Below are positions 1-7,666 of a stretch of DNA of 64,000 nt, one piece after another. The position numbers and the translations under genes are program-made. How positions within the stretch are numbered: position 1 is the first letter of the stretch; each line of letters starts with the position of its first letter. The notes beneath the pieces were generated by a model, which did not search any database, was not told the DNA's origin, and saw only the letters and a list, made by a program, of their open reading frames with translations. Source of the DNA: Micavibrio_A sp041655955 (lineage in GTDB: Bacteria; Pseudomonadota; Alphaproteobacteria; Micavibrionales; Micavibrionaceae); the NCBI GenBank assembly GCA_041655955.1, contig JBBAEN010000001.1, positions 868,001 to 932,000 on the forward strand, written 5' to 3'.

Positions 1-372
1 CCCAAAAGCAAAAACCGCGTTGTCGATGCTTTCAAAAGCATGGGGCTGACAGAAAATGATGCCAATGAAACTCTGGATGCAGGACAGCAACTCTTCTGGA
101 AAAATATTCTGAACGAACCTGAAAGACTTGGCGGCTGGGTAGGCTCTCTATTCCAGAAAATGGGCTTCCCTGAAGGATTTGCCGAGACAATTGCGGCAGC
201 CCTGCCGAAAGTCATAGAAACACTTGGTAATCTGCCTACCATCCTCAGCAACTGGATGGGGCCGGAATGGCAGGAATACAAAGACAATACCATTGCTCCT
301 ATTGCCTCAGAACTGAGGGACGCAGGTAGAGCGAATATTGCATCCTATGACAGCACCTTCGGAATGAACTAA
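1..372 (+). CDS. C-terminal part of an unknown protein (start outside window)
   Basis: The frame is open from base 1 to the TAA at 370-372, so the gene begins upstream and only about 123 C-terminal residues are visible. A Met at base 40 is internal rather than a convincing start, because no ribosome binding site precedes it. The piece is rich in Gly, Ala, Trp and Asn, with a helical stretch around LPKVIETLGNLPTILSNW and no motif I recognise. A strong intrinsic terminator follows 10 bases after the stop, so this is the last gene of its transcript. Its more AT-rich codon use resembles the next gene rather than the GC-rich housekeeping genes. It could be a phage or island protein, but that is only a guess. 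Confidence 0.6.
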   Translation, partial: PKSKNRVVDAFKSMGLTENDANETLDAGQQLFWKNILNEPERLGGWVGSLFQKMGFPEGFAETIAAALPKVIETLGNLPTILSNWMGPEWQEYKDNTIAPIASELRDAGRANIASYDSTFGMN

Positions 373-381
373 ACAAAAAAA

Positions 382-405
382 CCCCGCACAGTGCGGGGTT
401 TTTTT
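382..405 (+). terminator. Rho-independent terminator
   Basis: A 6-bp perfect GC stem (CCCCGC/GCGGGG, loop ACAGT) at 382-398 is followed by seven T. It lies right after the stop of the first gene and ends that transcript. The A-run on the left side could also give weak termination in the opposite direction. Confidence 0.9.
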
Positions 406-433
406 AGGATTTTTTCAGCATCCGACTAAAAAA

Positions 434-460
434 TTGACAAAATTATATATATTTTATAGC
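434..460 (+). promoter_or_regulatory. Candidate sigma70 promoter of the AT-rich gene
   Basis: A perfect -35 TTGACA at 434-439 is followed, after a short 15-base spacer, by TATAGC at 455-460 in a very AT-rich stretch. An imperfect inverted repeat TGTGA-N7-TCACA (462-478) lies just downstream, where it could act as an operator. Spacer length is below optimum, so the -10 assignment is uncertain. Confidence 0.45.
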
Positions 461-493
461 CTGTGAAATAAAATCACACACAGGATAGCAATT

Positions 494-2044
494 ATGGCTT
501 GTTCAAGTTGCGGTAGAAGTAATTCATTCAATTGTTTGAGTCCAGTATGTTCAATGCGCTTTGAAGCAGCGGTACGGCAAGTAAAACCAACGGCGCCACC
601 AACTCCTGCTAAAAAGCAAAAGCCCAAACCGCCTGAAACATACTATTCGTTTTTTCCTCCAACCGGAAATAATACAGAGCCCTCACCTTTACCTTCATTT
701 CGACAAGAGGGGCTGCCGCTTTTTACCCAGAATCAAATTAATGAGATTGATGACTTTGCCATTAGCCTTATTACCGGCTTAGGGAATATTATAAAAGCCA
801 TTACCGTAGGAACTTACGGCACATGCAAGAAAGCAATCGACAGAACCATAGGTAATACAGAAAACAATCCTCTTTACGCAGGCCTTATAACAGTTGGTAT
901 CTTAACATCGCCTGCAAGTATCCCCATAGCTCACATAGCCTATGAGAATTACTATATTAAAAAATATCCTGTTTTAAGCGTTTACACGGATAAATATTTG
1001 CAGTTCCATTCAGGCTTGGGAAAGACAGAGAAAGAAGCAAAATCCGCCGTTCTCTCCAAATGCGCACCGGGTTTTTGGGGATTTTTAAATGGCTGCAACC
1101 ATATTTTAACTATCCCAGCAAAGACGCCAGCTTGTATTTCTATTGCAAAAAATAATTATCAACCAAACGGATTTTTTCGGAGTTCCTTCAAACTCGATGA
1201 AAACGATAGCCTCGCCCACCTTAAATCACAATGTGCAAACAAGTCCCCCTTCAGCGCTCAAGATGCGTGCGGAGTGGATACGATAACTTATTTTTGCAAC
1301 AGCACGGAAATGCATAAAAAGACATCACAACTCCATCAAGAAAACATAATAAATGATGAAAAAATAAGAGAACTGAAAAAACAATTTCATTTAGGAGCCC
1401 GCATACAAATGGGCTTTGGCATAGGCGCCAATTTTAAAAAAGAAGGCGATTACATTCGCATAGTAGGCTTAGATCCTAAGGGCCCAGGAGCACAAAAAGG
1501 CCTAAAAATCGGCGACACCATTATAAAAATTTATGGGAATTCCATGCGTGGAAAGAGCGTTAAAGACATATATGAAAGCCTGCTCCCCATGATAGATATC
1601 CCTATGCTTGTAGTCGAAAAAAGCGGAAAAGAAAAAAGCATTAATATCTCTACCAGAACAGAAAATATCTATAATCATTATCCGCGTTATATCTCACCGG
1701 CCCAAGAGAAACAGATAACTCATGAAACCACGGAAAATAAGAACCCAGAAACCTTGGCCGTGATAAATGACAAAATTAAGAATACACAGACCAAGATTGC
1801 ATACGTAGTAACAGCATCCGCACTTAATGTGCGCAACTCTCCTTCATTGAGCGGAGAGATAATAGGAAAAACCACTAAAGGCTCATGCGTAATATCTAGC
1901 GGCCAAAACAAGAATGGGTTTATAAAAATTGAGTTTAAAGATAAATCATCCCAGACTTACACAGGCTATAGCAGTATAAAATATTTATCAGCAAGCAAGT
2001 TATCGTCAAACATAAAAAGTTGCTACGCAGACTTCACCAGCTAA
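494..2044 (+). CDS. Cysteine-rich DUF4189-like / PDZ / SH3b multidomain protein
   Basis: This 516-residue protein has an unusual build. The N-terminus has paired cysteines (CSSCG, then C14 and C19) and a Pro/Lys-rich linker. Residues about 125-155 hold a hydrophobic segment that may cross a membrane. Residues about 160-270 have regularly spaced Cys and the repeated A-x2-AL-x2-C pattern of DUF4189. Residues about 300-385 form a PDZ domain, including the GLKIGDTIIKIYG strand-helix region. Residues about 437-505 form a bacterial SH3 domain (LNVRNSPSLSGEIIG). No signal peptide is obvious. PDZ and SH3b domains bind protein termini and cell-wall ligands, so an envelope-associated scaffold or regulator is plausible. 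Base composition is clearly more AT-rich than the neighbourhood, which suggests horizontal acquisition. The overall function is unknown. Confidence 0.75.
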   Translation: MACSSCGRSNSFNCLSPVCSMRFEAAVRQVKPTAPPTPAKKQKPKPPETYYSFFPPTGNNTEPSPLPSFRQEGLPLFTQNQINEIDDFAISLITGLGNIIKAITVGTYGTCKKAIDRTIGNTENNPLYAGLITVGILTSPASIPIAHIAYENYYIKKYPVLSVYTDKYLQFHSGLGKTEKEAKSAVLSKCAPGFWGFLNGCNHILTIPAKTPACISIAKNNYQPNGFFRSSFKLDENDSLAHLKSQCANKSPFSAQDACGVDTITYFCNSTEMHKKTSQLHQENIINDEKIRELKKQFHLGARIQMGFGIGANFKKEGDYIRIVGLDPKGPGAQKGLKIGDTIIKIYGNSMRGKSVKDIYESLLPMIDIPMLVVEKSGKEKSINISTRTENIYNHYPRYISPAQEKQITHETTENKNPETLAVINDKIKNTQTKIAYVVTASALNVRNSPSLSGEIIGKTTKGSCVISSGQNKNGFIKIEFKDKSSQTYTGYSSIKYLSASKLSSNIKSCYADFTS

Positions 2045-2047
2045 CCC

Positions 2048-2599
2048 TCACCCGCACCATACGCGGGTGACGATGTTGTTGTCGTCATGTTCGACATTGA
2101 TGCGGTCGGGGCGGTGATCCATCGTCATCACCGATCCGGGTTTGAGGATGCGGTAATTGCGGCCCGTTTGCTTGACGGCCTCTTCGTCCACATCCTGCCC
2201 GACCCAGCTTTCAAACTCGCACTCCGCGTTGACGAAAACATCGCGCGAAGGCGCAGGCACGTCCGAATGCGGCAATTCGTCTTCCGTCACCATTTCACCG
2301 GCGGGGGAATCCGCGGCCATGGAACCAGAGGCACTCACGCCCGGCACCCCTGTTTGTGCGGGGGCATCCGCCGCTTCGGAATCAATATCGCCGCCGCTCT
2401 CCTGCCCCGCGCCGTTTTCTTCCGTCATCATATCAGGCGCGGTCGGCATCACGCTTTCAAGCACGGGCAGGTCGTCGCCGTTCGCGCCGCCGATTGTCGC
2501 CGGAACCTCGTTCCTGTCCTCCGCATTGTCACAGGCGGCGAGCATCAACCCCGCGCCGAGCATTCCGGTTAATAAAAAGCGTGAAAATTGCATGGCCAT
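2048..2599 (-). CDS. Lipoprotein with C-terminal I78 peptidase-inhibitor-like domain
   Basis: A 183-residue protein with a lipoprotein signal peptide (lipobox LMLAAC). An acidic, Ser/Ala/Pro-rich low-complexity linker of about 90 residues follows. The last 60 residues match the I78 inhibitor pattern: an early Cys, a VGQ segment, then Y-R-I-L-KPG, MTMDHRPDRINV and a terminal WCG, so the two Cys could form the family disulfide. I78 proteins (Aspergillus elastase inhibitor type) inhibit serine peptidases, so a periplasmic protease-inhibitor role is inferred. The start ATG at 2599 was chosen because AAGGAG lies 6 bases upstream; a frame extension of 8 codons lacks that spacing. It converges on the gene before it, with only 3 bases between the stops. 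Confidence 0.8.
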   Translation of the reverse strand: MAMQFSRFLLTGMLGAGLMLAACDNAEDRNEVPATIGGANGDDLPVLESVMPTAPDMMTEENGAGQESGGDIDSEAADAPAQTGVPGVSASGSMAADSPAGEMVTEDELPHSDVPAPSRDVFVNAECEFESWVGQDVDEEAVKQTGRNYRILKPGSVMTMDHRPDRINVEHDDNNIVTRVWCG

Positions 2600-2739
2600 A
2601 ATAATCTCCTTAAAATGTAACAACAGCTTACGCCCTGTTCGGTTCCTTCGTCCAGAGCAGGAAAGGCTTTACTTTTCATAAGAAAAGAATTAAAACAGCC
2701 GCACCAAACCATGGAAGATATAAACGAGTAAAGCTGAAC

Positions 2740-3354
2740 ATGAGCGACACCACGCCCCGCCAATCCGGCCCCGTTTTAAACGGCACGCCCGCCGCGCAAA
2801 AGAGCGCCCAAAAGAGCGCACAGAACGGCGCACTCAACGGCGGGCCATCAGGGACAGGCCCCGTCTTGAAAGCCGCGCCCGCCTCATCCTCTTCCGGCCC
2901 CGTCCTCAGCGGCTCCCCCGCCCTGCCGCCGTCCGGCCCGATCTTGAGCGGCGTTCCGGCGCATGGAAAAACAGGGCGCGGGAAAATGCTTGCCGCCGCC
3001 GCTCTGGCCGGGCTTGGGGCGCTGGCCGCGCTTCATTATTGCTCCCGCCAAGACGCGCCGCAGGAAGCGAAGCCCGTCCCCCTCTCAAATGACTTCGTCC
3101 TGGCCAGCAACGGCGCGCCGTTCCTGAAAAACCCCGCAAGCCGCAGCGTGCGCCTCGCGACCTTTAACAGCGGCGCCTGCCTGCATCTGGCGACGGATTT
3201 TTTCATGGAACGCACGCGAAACGGATTCTTGCGCGTCGTCGCGTGGGAAAAGGGTAAAGGGCCTGTTTTCGGCTATGTCGCGGCCTCCGACGTCCGCCGC
3301 GCGCCCGCAACCATGACGGAAACGGCCTGCAAAGCCTCTATGAGGCCCGCCTGA
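2740..3354 (+). CDS. Single-pass membrane protein with N-terminal SGPVLxGxP repeats
   Basis: A 204-residue protein of unknown family. Residues 1-75 contain four copies of a short repeat, variants of (S/T)GPVLxGxPA, probably cytoplasmic and disordered. One hydrophobic segment covers about residues 83-101. The periplasmic part (about 105-204) has two to three Cys and a fold-like pattern reminiscent of small SH3-like domains (L-H-L-A-T, W-x3-K-G-x-V-F-G-Y-V). The next gene starts one base after its stop and encodes a lipoprotein of similar C-terminal pattern, so the two are almost certainly co-transcribed and may act together in the envelope. No specific function can be assigned. Confidence 0.7.
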   Translation: MSDTTPRQSGPVLNGTPAAQKSAQKSAQNGALNGGPSGTGPVLKAAPASSSSGPVLSGSPALPPSGPILSGVPAHGKTGRGKMLAAAALAGLGALAALHYCSRQDAPQEAKPVPLSNDFVLASNGAPFLKNPASRSVRLATFNSGACLHLATDFFMERTRNGFLRVVAWEKGKGPVFGYVAASDVRRAPATMTETACKASMRPA

Positions 3355-3355
3355 C

Positions 3356-3751
3356 ATGACCCGTAAAAACATGAAGATCGCCGCGCTTTTCGGCGGAGCC
3401 GCCGCCATCGCCGTCACGCTCACCGCATGTCCGGCCGATGAAGAGCCGCCGCCCGCGCGGCCTTTAAGCCCCCGCGCCTATCATATTTCCCACGATGTGG
3501 CCTTCCGCACCGCGCCGCTGGCGGAAGAGAAACTCAGGCAGGGCTGGCTTGCCGCCGGTTCATGCGTGCGCCCTTTCGCCGATTCCCGCACCCACCCGGA
3601 CTATATCGAAATCAGGGTGCAAACAGGCGTTCCCCATACGGGCTGGGTGCTTAAACGCTATTTGAATGAAATTCCGCAAGGCGGGGCCGAATATGCGCCC
3701 CATGGCTGCATGGCCCGCCTTAAAACCCACCCCGGCGCGGATCTGCAATAA
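3356..3751 (+). CDS. Small lipoprotein with SH3-like C-terminal region
   Basis: A 131-residue protein with an N-terminal lipobox (VTLTAC; lipidated Cys near residue 25). The mature part has a W-L-x-A-G-S-C-V-R segment and a T-G-W-V-L-K-R-Y stretch, typical of small SH3-type beta barrels, but this is a resemblance only. It begins one base after the preceding stop (TGAcATG), so it is translationally linked to the repeat-containing membrane protein. Its last codons lie 40 bases before lepA, which may be read from the same transcript. Function unknown. Confidence 0.7.
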   Translation: MTRKNMKIAALFGGAAAIAVTLTACPADEEPPPARPLSPRAYHISHDVAFRTAPLAEEKLRQGWLAAGSCVRPFADSRTHPDYIEIRVQTGVPHTGWVLKRYLNEIPQGGAEYAPHGCMARLKTHPGADLQ

Positions 3752-3791
3752 CTATTGCCCTTTTGATGCGCTTTCCCTATCTTCTGCGGCC

Positions 3792-5612
3792 ATGAGCACC
3801 ATAAAAACAAAGCCTTTGGCACAGATCCGCAACTTCGCGATTATCGCCCATATCGACCACGGCAAATCGACGCTGGCCGACCGTTTGATTCAAACCTGCG
3901 GCGGGCTGGAAGCGCGCGAGATGACCCAGCAGGTGCTGGACAATATGGACATCGAAAAAGAGCGCGGCATCACCATCAAGGCGCAAACGGTGCGCCTTGC
4001 CTATAAGGCCAAGGACGGGATCGAATACCAGCTCAACCTGATGGACACGCCCGGCCACGTGGATTTCGCCTATGAGGTATCGCGCTCGCTCGCATCCTGC
4101 GAAGGCTCCATCCTCGTCGTCGATGCATCGCAGGGCGTCGAGGCGCAAACGCTTGCCAATGTCTATCAGGCGCTCGACAACAACCATGAAATCATCCCGA
4201 CCATCAACAAAATCGACCTGCCCGCCGCCGACCCCGATCGCGCCAAGCAACAGATCGAGGACGTTATCGGCCTCGATGCGGCCGACGCGGTTCTGGTGTC
4301 GGGGAAAAGCGGCATCGGCATCCCCGATTTGCTCGAAGCCATCGTGACCCGCCTGCCCGCCCCCACGGGCGACGCTGAAAAGCCGACCAAGGCTTTGCTC
4401 GTCGATTCATGGTATGATGCCTATCTCGGCGTTGTCATCCTTGTGCGCGTCATTGACGGCTATTTGAAAAAGGGGCAAAAAATCCGCTTCATAGGCAATG
4501 GCCGCACGCGCGAGATTGACCGCGTCGGGATGTTCACGCCGAAAAAGGTTTTGCTGGACGCGCTCGGCCCCGGCGAGATGGGCTTTATCACCGCGGCCAT
4601 CAAGGATATTTCGGATACGCTCGTCGGCGATACGATTACGGACGATCGCACGCCTGCCGCGGAGCCGCTCCCCGGTTTCAAACCGTCGGTGCCGATGGTT
4701 TTCTGCTCGCTCTTCCCCGCCGATTCTTCCGAATTTGAAAAACTGCGCGAGAGCATCGGCAAGCTCAAGCTCAACGACGCCTCGCTGCATTACGAGCCGG
4801 AAAATTCGCAAGCGCTCGGCATGGGTTTCCGCTGCGGCTTTCTCGGCCTGCTCCATATGGAGATTATTCAGGAACGGCTTGACCGCGAATTCGATCTCGA
4901 CCTGATCCCGACCGCGCCAAGCGTCGTTTACCGCCTTACCATGACCGACGGCACCGAGCGCGAGCTATACAACCCCGCCGACATGCCGGAGGTGCAGCGC
5001 ATCGCGAAAATCGAAGAGCCATATATCAAGGCGACCATCATGACGCCGGACGAATATCTCGGCTCGCTGCTCCAGCTATGCCAGGAACGGCGCGGCACGC
5101 AGATCGACCTTACCTATGTCGGCACGCGGGCGATGATGATCTACCGCCTGCCGCTCAACGAAATCGTGTTCGATTTTTACGATAGGCTGAAATCGATCAG
5201 CCGCGGCTATGCCTCGTTCGACTATATGCTCGATTCCTACATGGAAGGCGATTTGGTGAAGATGGACATCCTCGTTAATCAGGAGCCGGTCGATGCGCTT
5301 TCGATGATGGTGCATAGATCGCAGGCCGAACGCCGTGGCCGCCAGATGTGCGAGCGCCTGAAAGACCTTATCCCGCGCCAGATGTTCAAGATCGCCATTC
5401 AGGCCGCCATCGGCGGCAAGATCGTCGCGCGTGAGGATATCAGCGCGATGAGGAAGGACGTAACGGCCAAATGCTACGGCGGCGACGCCACGCGCAAGCG
5501 CAAGCTTCTGGAGAAACAGAAGGAAGGCAAGAAAAAGATGCGCCAATACGGCAATGTCGAAATCCCCCAAAGCGCCTTCATCGCCGCGCTCAAGATGGGG
5601 GATGAGAAGTAG
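3792..5612 (+). CDS. lepA: Elongation factor 4 (LepA) GTPase
   Basis: LepA is a ribosome-bound translational GTPase that back-translocates or remodels stalled elongation complexes. The 606 residues match the family length (about 600). G-motifs are intact: AHIDHGKS (residues 19-26), RGITI (about 58-62), DTPGH (85-89), NKID (139-142) and the SGKSG region. The LepA-specific C-terminal domain is present, including YGGDATRKRKLLEKQKEGKK near the end. The start at 3792 was chosen because homology begins a few residues later; the longer frame runs into the upstream lipoprotein gene. No strong ribosome binding site precedes it, so it may depend on translation from upstream. Confidence 0.97.
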   Translation: MSTIKTKPLAQIRNFAIIAHIDHGKSTLADRLIQTCGGLEAREMTQQVLDNMDIEKERGITIKAQTVRLAYKAKDGIEYQLNLMDTPGHVDFAYEVSRSLASCEGSILVVDASQGVEAQTLANVYQALDNNHEIIPTINKIDLPAADPDRAKQQIEDVIGLDAADAVLVSGKSGIGIPDLLEAIVTRLPAPTGDAEKPTKALLVDSWYDAYLGVVILVRVIDGYLKKGQKIRFIGNGRTREIDRVGMFTPKKVLLDALGPGEMGFITAAIKDISDTLVGDTITDDRTPAAEPLPGFKPSVPMVFCSLFPADSSEFEKLRESIGKLKLNDASLHYEPENSQALGMGFRCGFLGLLHMEIIQERLDREFDLDLIPTAPSVVYRLTMTDGTERELYNPADMPEVQRIAKIEEPYIKATIMTPDEYLGSLLQLCQERRGTQIDLTYVGTRAMMIYRLPLNEIVFDFYDRLKSISRGYASFDYMLDSYMEGDLVKMDILVNQEPVDALSMMVHRSQAERRGRQMCERLKDLIPRQMFKIAIQAAIGGKIVAREDISAMRKDVTAKCYGGDATRKRKLLEKQKEGKKKMRQYGNVEIPQSAFIAALKMGDEK

Positions 5613-5631
5613 CCCTTCCGTAAGCGGGATG

Positions 5632-5716
5632 TAAATGGGGCGCTAACGGGCGGGGTGCTAACCGGCTGTAAACGGGGCGCTAGTAAACGGACGGGGCGCT
5701 AACCGGACGCTAATGG
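5632..5716. repeat. Degenerate short direct repeats downstream of lepA
   Basis: A GC-rich non-coding stretch repeats variants of GGGGCGCTAACCGG about five times (for example 5638-5648, 5654-5665, 5674-5683, 5694-5706 and a last partial copy). Spacing is irregular, and units share the CGCTAA or TGCTAA core. No frame is maintained. It may be a locally amplified intergenic sequence. Confidence 0.5.
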
Positions 5717-5791
5717 CGCGTTTCTCCCCGCCCCCTGCGCCCGCCCCCGCGCCCGCCCCGCGCGTTCTTCCCCCCGCGCGGCTTTTACGCA

Positions 5792-6013
5792 TCACTCCAG
5801 ATAATCCTGAAGACGGAAACCGGTGATTCGCGCAATCTCCATCAGCTCCATGACATCGAGCCGGCGCTCGCCATTTTCAATTTTCGAGATATAGGATTGC
5901 GGTTTTTTGAGCCGTTTGGCCAGCTCTGCTTGAGTAAGGCCCGCCTCCTTGCGCGCGGCAGCAAGCGCGGCAAGCAATTCCTTATATTCCCTGCGATGGA
6001 TAGATTTGCTCAA
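5792..6013 (-). CDS. Small XRE-family helix-turn-helix regulator
   Basis: A 73-residue protein that is almost entirely a Cro/CI-type helix-turn-helix domain. The recognition region LTQAELAKRLKKPQSYISKI is at about residues 26-45, followed by ENGERRLDVMELMEIA. It probably dimerises and binds operator DNA. No toxin gene (hipA or relE type) lies beside it, so it is a stand-alone regulator rather than an obvious antitoxin. The upstream region to about 6200 is AT-richer and could hold its promoter. Confidence 0.8.
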   Translation of the reverse strand: MSKSIHRREYKELLAALAAARKEAGLTQAELAKRLKKPQSYISKIENGERRLDVMELMEIARITGFRLQDYLE

Positions 6014-6205
6014 AAAGCCCTGCTTTCCCTTGTCAAAGCACGGCTAACCAATTAAACCTGTTTTAGGATTATCCCAAAATGGGTTATCGGGGGAAGCAAG
6101 CCAGGAAAAATACAAACCCGCAAAAAGCGGCGCGGCCAAAACCGGCACAGGAAAAACGGCGCGGGCAAAGAAAGCATAAAAAAAGAGAGCATGAAGAGGT
6201 AAGGC

Positions 6206-6511
6206 ATGGACAGGAAAGCCGCGAATAAACAGGTCATAGACACAATAACAAACAGCGCGGAGGCAAATGGTGCGGAAGCAGGCGGTGCGAAGGCAGGCGG
6301 TGCAGAGGCAGACAGAGCAGAGGCAGCCAGCGCGGACGCCTCTTCCGCCGACGACGCCTTTTTCACCCATCTGGGCGAATGGTTCCACAGGCTGGCTTAT
6401 GGCGTATGGTGCGTCTTCCTCCTCGCCGCCATGGTCGTTGCGGGCTTTGCCGCGCCCGGCCTCTTCGCGCTGTTGCGAGGCATTCTCCAGCCCCTGTTAA
6501 ACCAGCCTTAG
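6206..6511 (+). CDS. Small membrane protein with Ala/Glu/Gly-rich repeat head
   Basis: A 101-residue protein preceded by GAGGTAAGGC just before the ATG. Residues 18-50 are low-complexity, with repeats of the type (A/G)GAEA. Residues about 63-95 form one or two hydrophobic segments (YGVWCVFLLAAMVVAGFAAPG). No known family. The frames on the opposite strand are shadows of the repeats. Coding status is likely because of the ribosome binding site and the coherent transmembrane segment, but it remains hypothetical. Confidence 0.5.
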   Translation: MDRKAANKQVIDTITNSAEANGAEAGGAKAGGAEADRAEAASADASSADDAFFTHLGEWFHRLAYGVWCVFLLAAMVVAGFAAPGLFALLRGILQPLLNQP

Positions 6512-6888
6512 ACAACGTCCGGCTTTCTCATATCCGTTTTCGTACGCCCTTCATACAGCCCCTCCCGCCGCTTCTTTTCCGTTCCCTTTTCAGCGCCCAG
6601 CGCCGCCGCCCCATATTGCCGCCCCGCCTTTGCAGGCCGCCTTTACCGCCTGCTTTTGCAGCCCACCTTTGCCGCCCGCTTTTGCCGCGCCGCTTTAGCA
6701 GCCGGCCCCGCGGCACCGCCCCCGCAACGCCGCAACACCGCCCGCCGCAACACTACCCCGTCGTAGCACTGCCCATCGCAACACGGCCCCATCACGGCCC
6801 CATATCACAACGCCGCTACGGCGCGCCCCCATCTGTTCCTCATGGCCGCCGCACTCCATGGCCGCTATCCCCTCCCGCACAGGCCGCA
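6512..6888. other. Gene-free GC-rich, low-complexity stretch
   Basis: About 380 bases made mostly of CCGCC/TTTGCAGCC-like runs, with many short imperfect repeats and no convincing gene. The overlapping frame predicted here is Pro/Arg/His-rich and has no ribosome binding site. It separates the small membrane protein from the HU terminator. Confidence 0.4.
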
Positions 6889-6924
6889 CAAAAAAACCGC
6901 CCGCTGTTTGTACAGGGGGCGGTT
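6889..6924 (-). terminator. Terminator of the HU-like gene
   Basis: On the minus strand, AACCGCC (6918-6924) pairs with GGCGGTT (6895-6901), followed by a run of seven T. It lies 25 bases after the HU stop codon. Confidence 0.85.
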
Positions 6925-6949
6925 CTTGTAAAAGAGGCTTTAAAAAATC

Positions 6950-7441
6950 CTAGAGAACGGCGGCTTTCAGGTCTTTGGAAACGCGGAAAGCGACTTTTTT
7001 CTTCGCCGGGATTTTAATGGATTCGCCCGTCGCGGGGTTACGGCCCATACGCGCGGATGTTTTCTTGACCATCAGGATGCCGAAGCCCGGAACGCGAACT
7101 TTCGCGCCGCGCTTGATATGCTTCGTGATGTGGGCAATCAGATCCGCCAGAACGGCTTCGGATTGCTTTTTCGGCAGCTCGTGCAGCTGGGAAAGATCAG
7201 CGGCCAGTTGCTTCAATGTTACAACGTCACCTGTTGCGGCAGAAACGAACTTGGCGGGTTTCTTTGCAGGAGCAGGTGCTGCTTTTTTGGCAGGAGCCTT
7301 TTTGACGGCTTTTGCCGGAGCTTTTTTAGCGGCGACTTTTTTAGCCGGAGCTTTCTTAGCGGCGGCTTTTTTGGCCGGGGCTTTCTTAGCGGCGGCTTTT
7401 GCTGCCGGTTTCTTTTTTGCTTTAGCTTTTGCTGCAGCCAT
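6950..7441 (-). CDS. HU-family DNA-binding protein with histone-H1-like Lys/Ala tail
   Basis: This 163-residue nucleoid protein has two parts. Residues 1-65 are almost only Lys, Ala and Pro in repeats such as KKAPAKKAAA, like eukaryotic linker histone tails. Residues about 70-163 form a complete HU/IHF fold: the dimerisation helices, then FGILMVKKTSARMGRNPATG, the DNA-bending beta arm with its Asn-Pro intercalating tip, and a basic end. HU dimers bend and compact DNA; the tail should add strong non-specific DNA binding or condensation. The gene has its own promoter and terminator. The ribosome binding site AGAAGGA lies at normal spacing from the ATG. Ordinary HU is about 90 residues, so the extension is a clear oddity. 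Confidence 0.92.
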   Translation of the reverse strand: MAAAKAKAKKKPAAKAAAKKAPAKKAAAKKAPAKKVAAKKAPAKAVKKAPAKKAAPAPAKKPAKFVSAATGDVVTLKQLAADLSQLHELPKKQSEAVLADLIAHITKHIKRGAKVRVPGFGILMVKKTSARMGRNPATGESIKIPAKKKVAFRVSKDLKAAVL

Positions 7442-7478
7442 TGTTTGAGTTCCTTCTCGTAGGTTTCAAAGTAAAGTT

Positions 7479-7506
7479 ATCTTAGGACTGATTTTTAAAA
7501 ACGCAA
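7479..7506 (-). promoter_or_regulatory. Candidate promoter of the HU-like gene
   Basis: On the minus strand TTGCGT (7501-7506), a 16-base spacer and TAAGAT (7479-7484) lie about 40 bases before the start codon. The match is fair and the position right; no experimental support. Confidence 0.45.
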
Positions 7507-7666
7507 TCGGCAAATGCATGCGGAGCGCAATAAATAAGGGGAAAATCACACGGCACAGGCTTGGCGGGGGGCGGCCTGTGCCGGAAATCCTTTTGTTTTA
7601 CGGGCGGTTTTGGTACAAGAAACCATGCGGGATCGCCGCAAGCGGCATAACAGGAAAGGGCCGGAA

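Noticed and set aside
462..478. CRP-like site TGTGA-N7-TCACA
   Set aside because: CRP sites have a 6-base spacer; this one has 7, so it is kept only as an inverted repeat near the promoter.
2049..2069. Hairpin CACCCGC/GCGGGTG at the end of the I78-like gene
   Set aside because: It overlaps the last codons and has no T-run on either strand, so it is not a convincing terminator.
6379..7017. 212-codon Pro/Arg-rich frame between the small membrane protein and HU
   Set aside because: Low-complexity translation of CCGCC repeats, no ribosome binding site, overlaps a real gene and the HU terminator.
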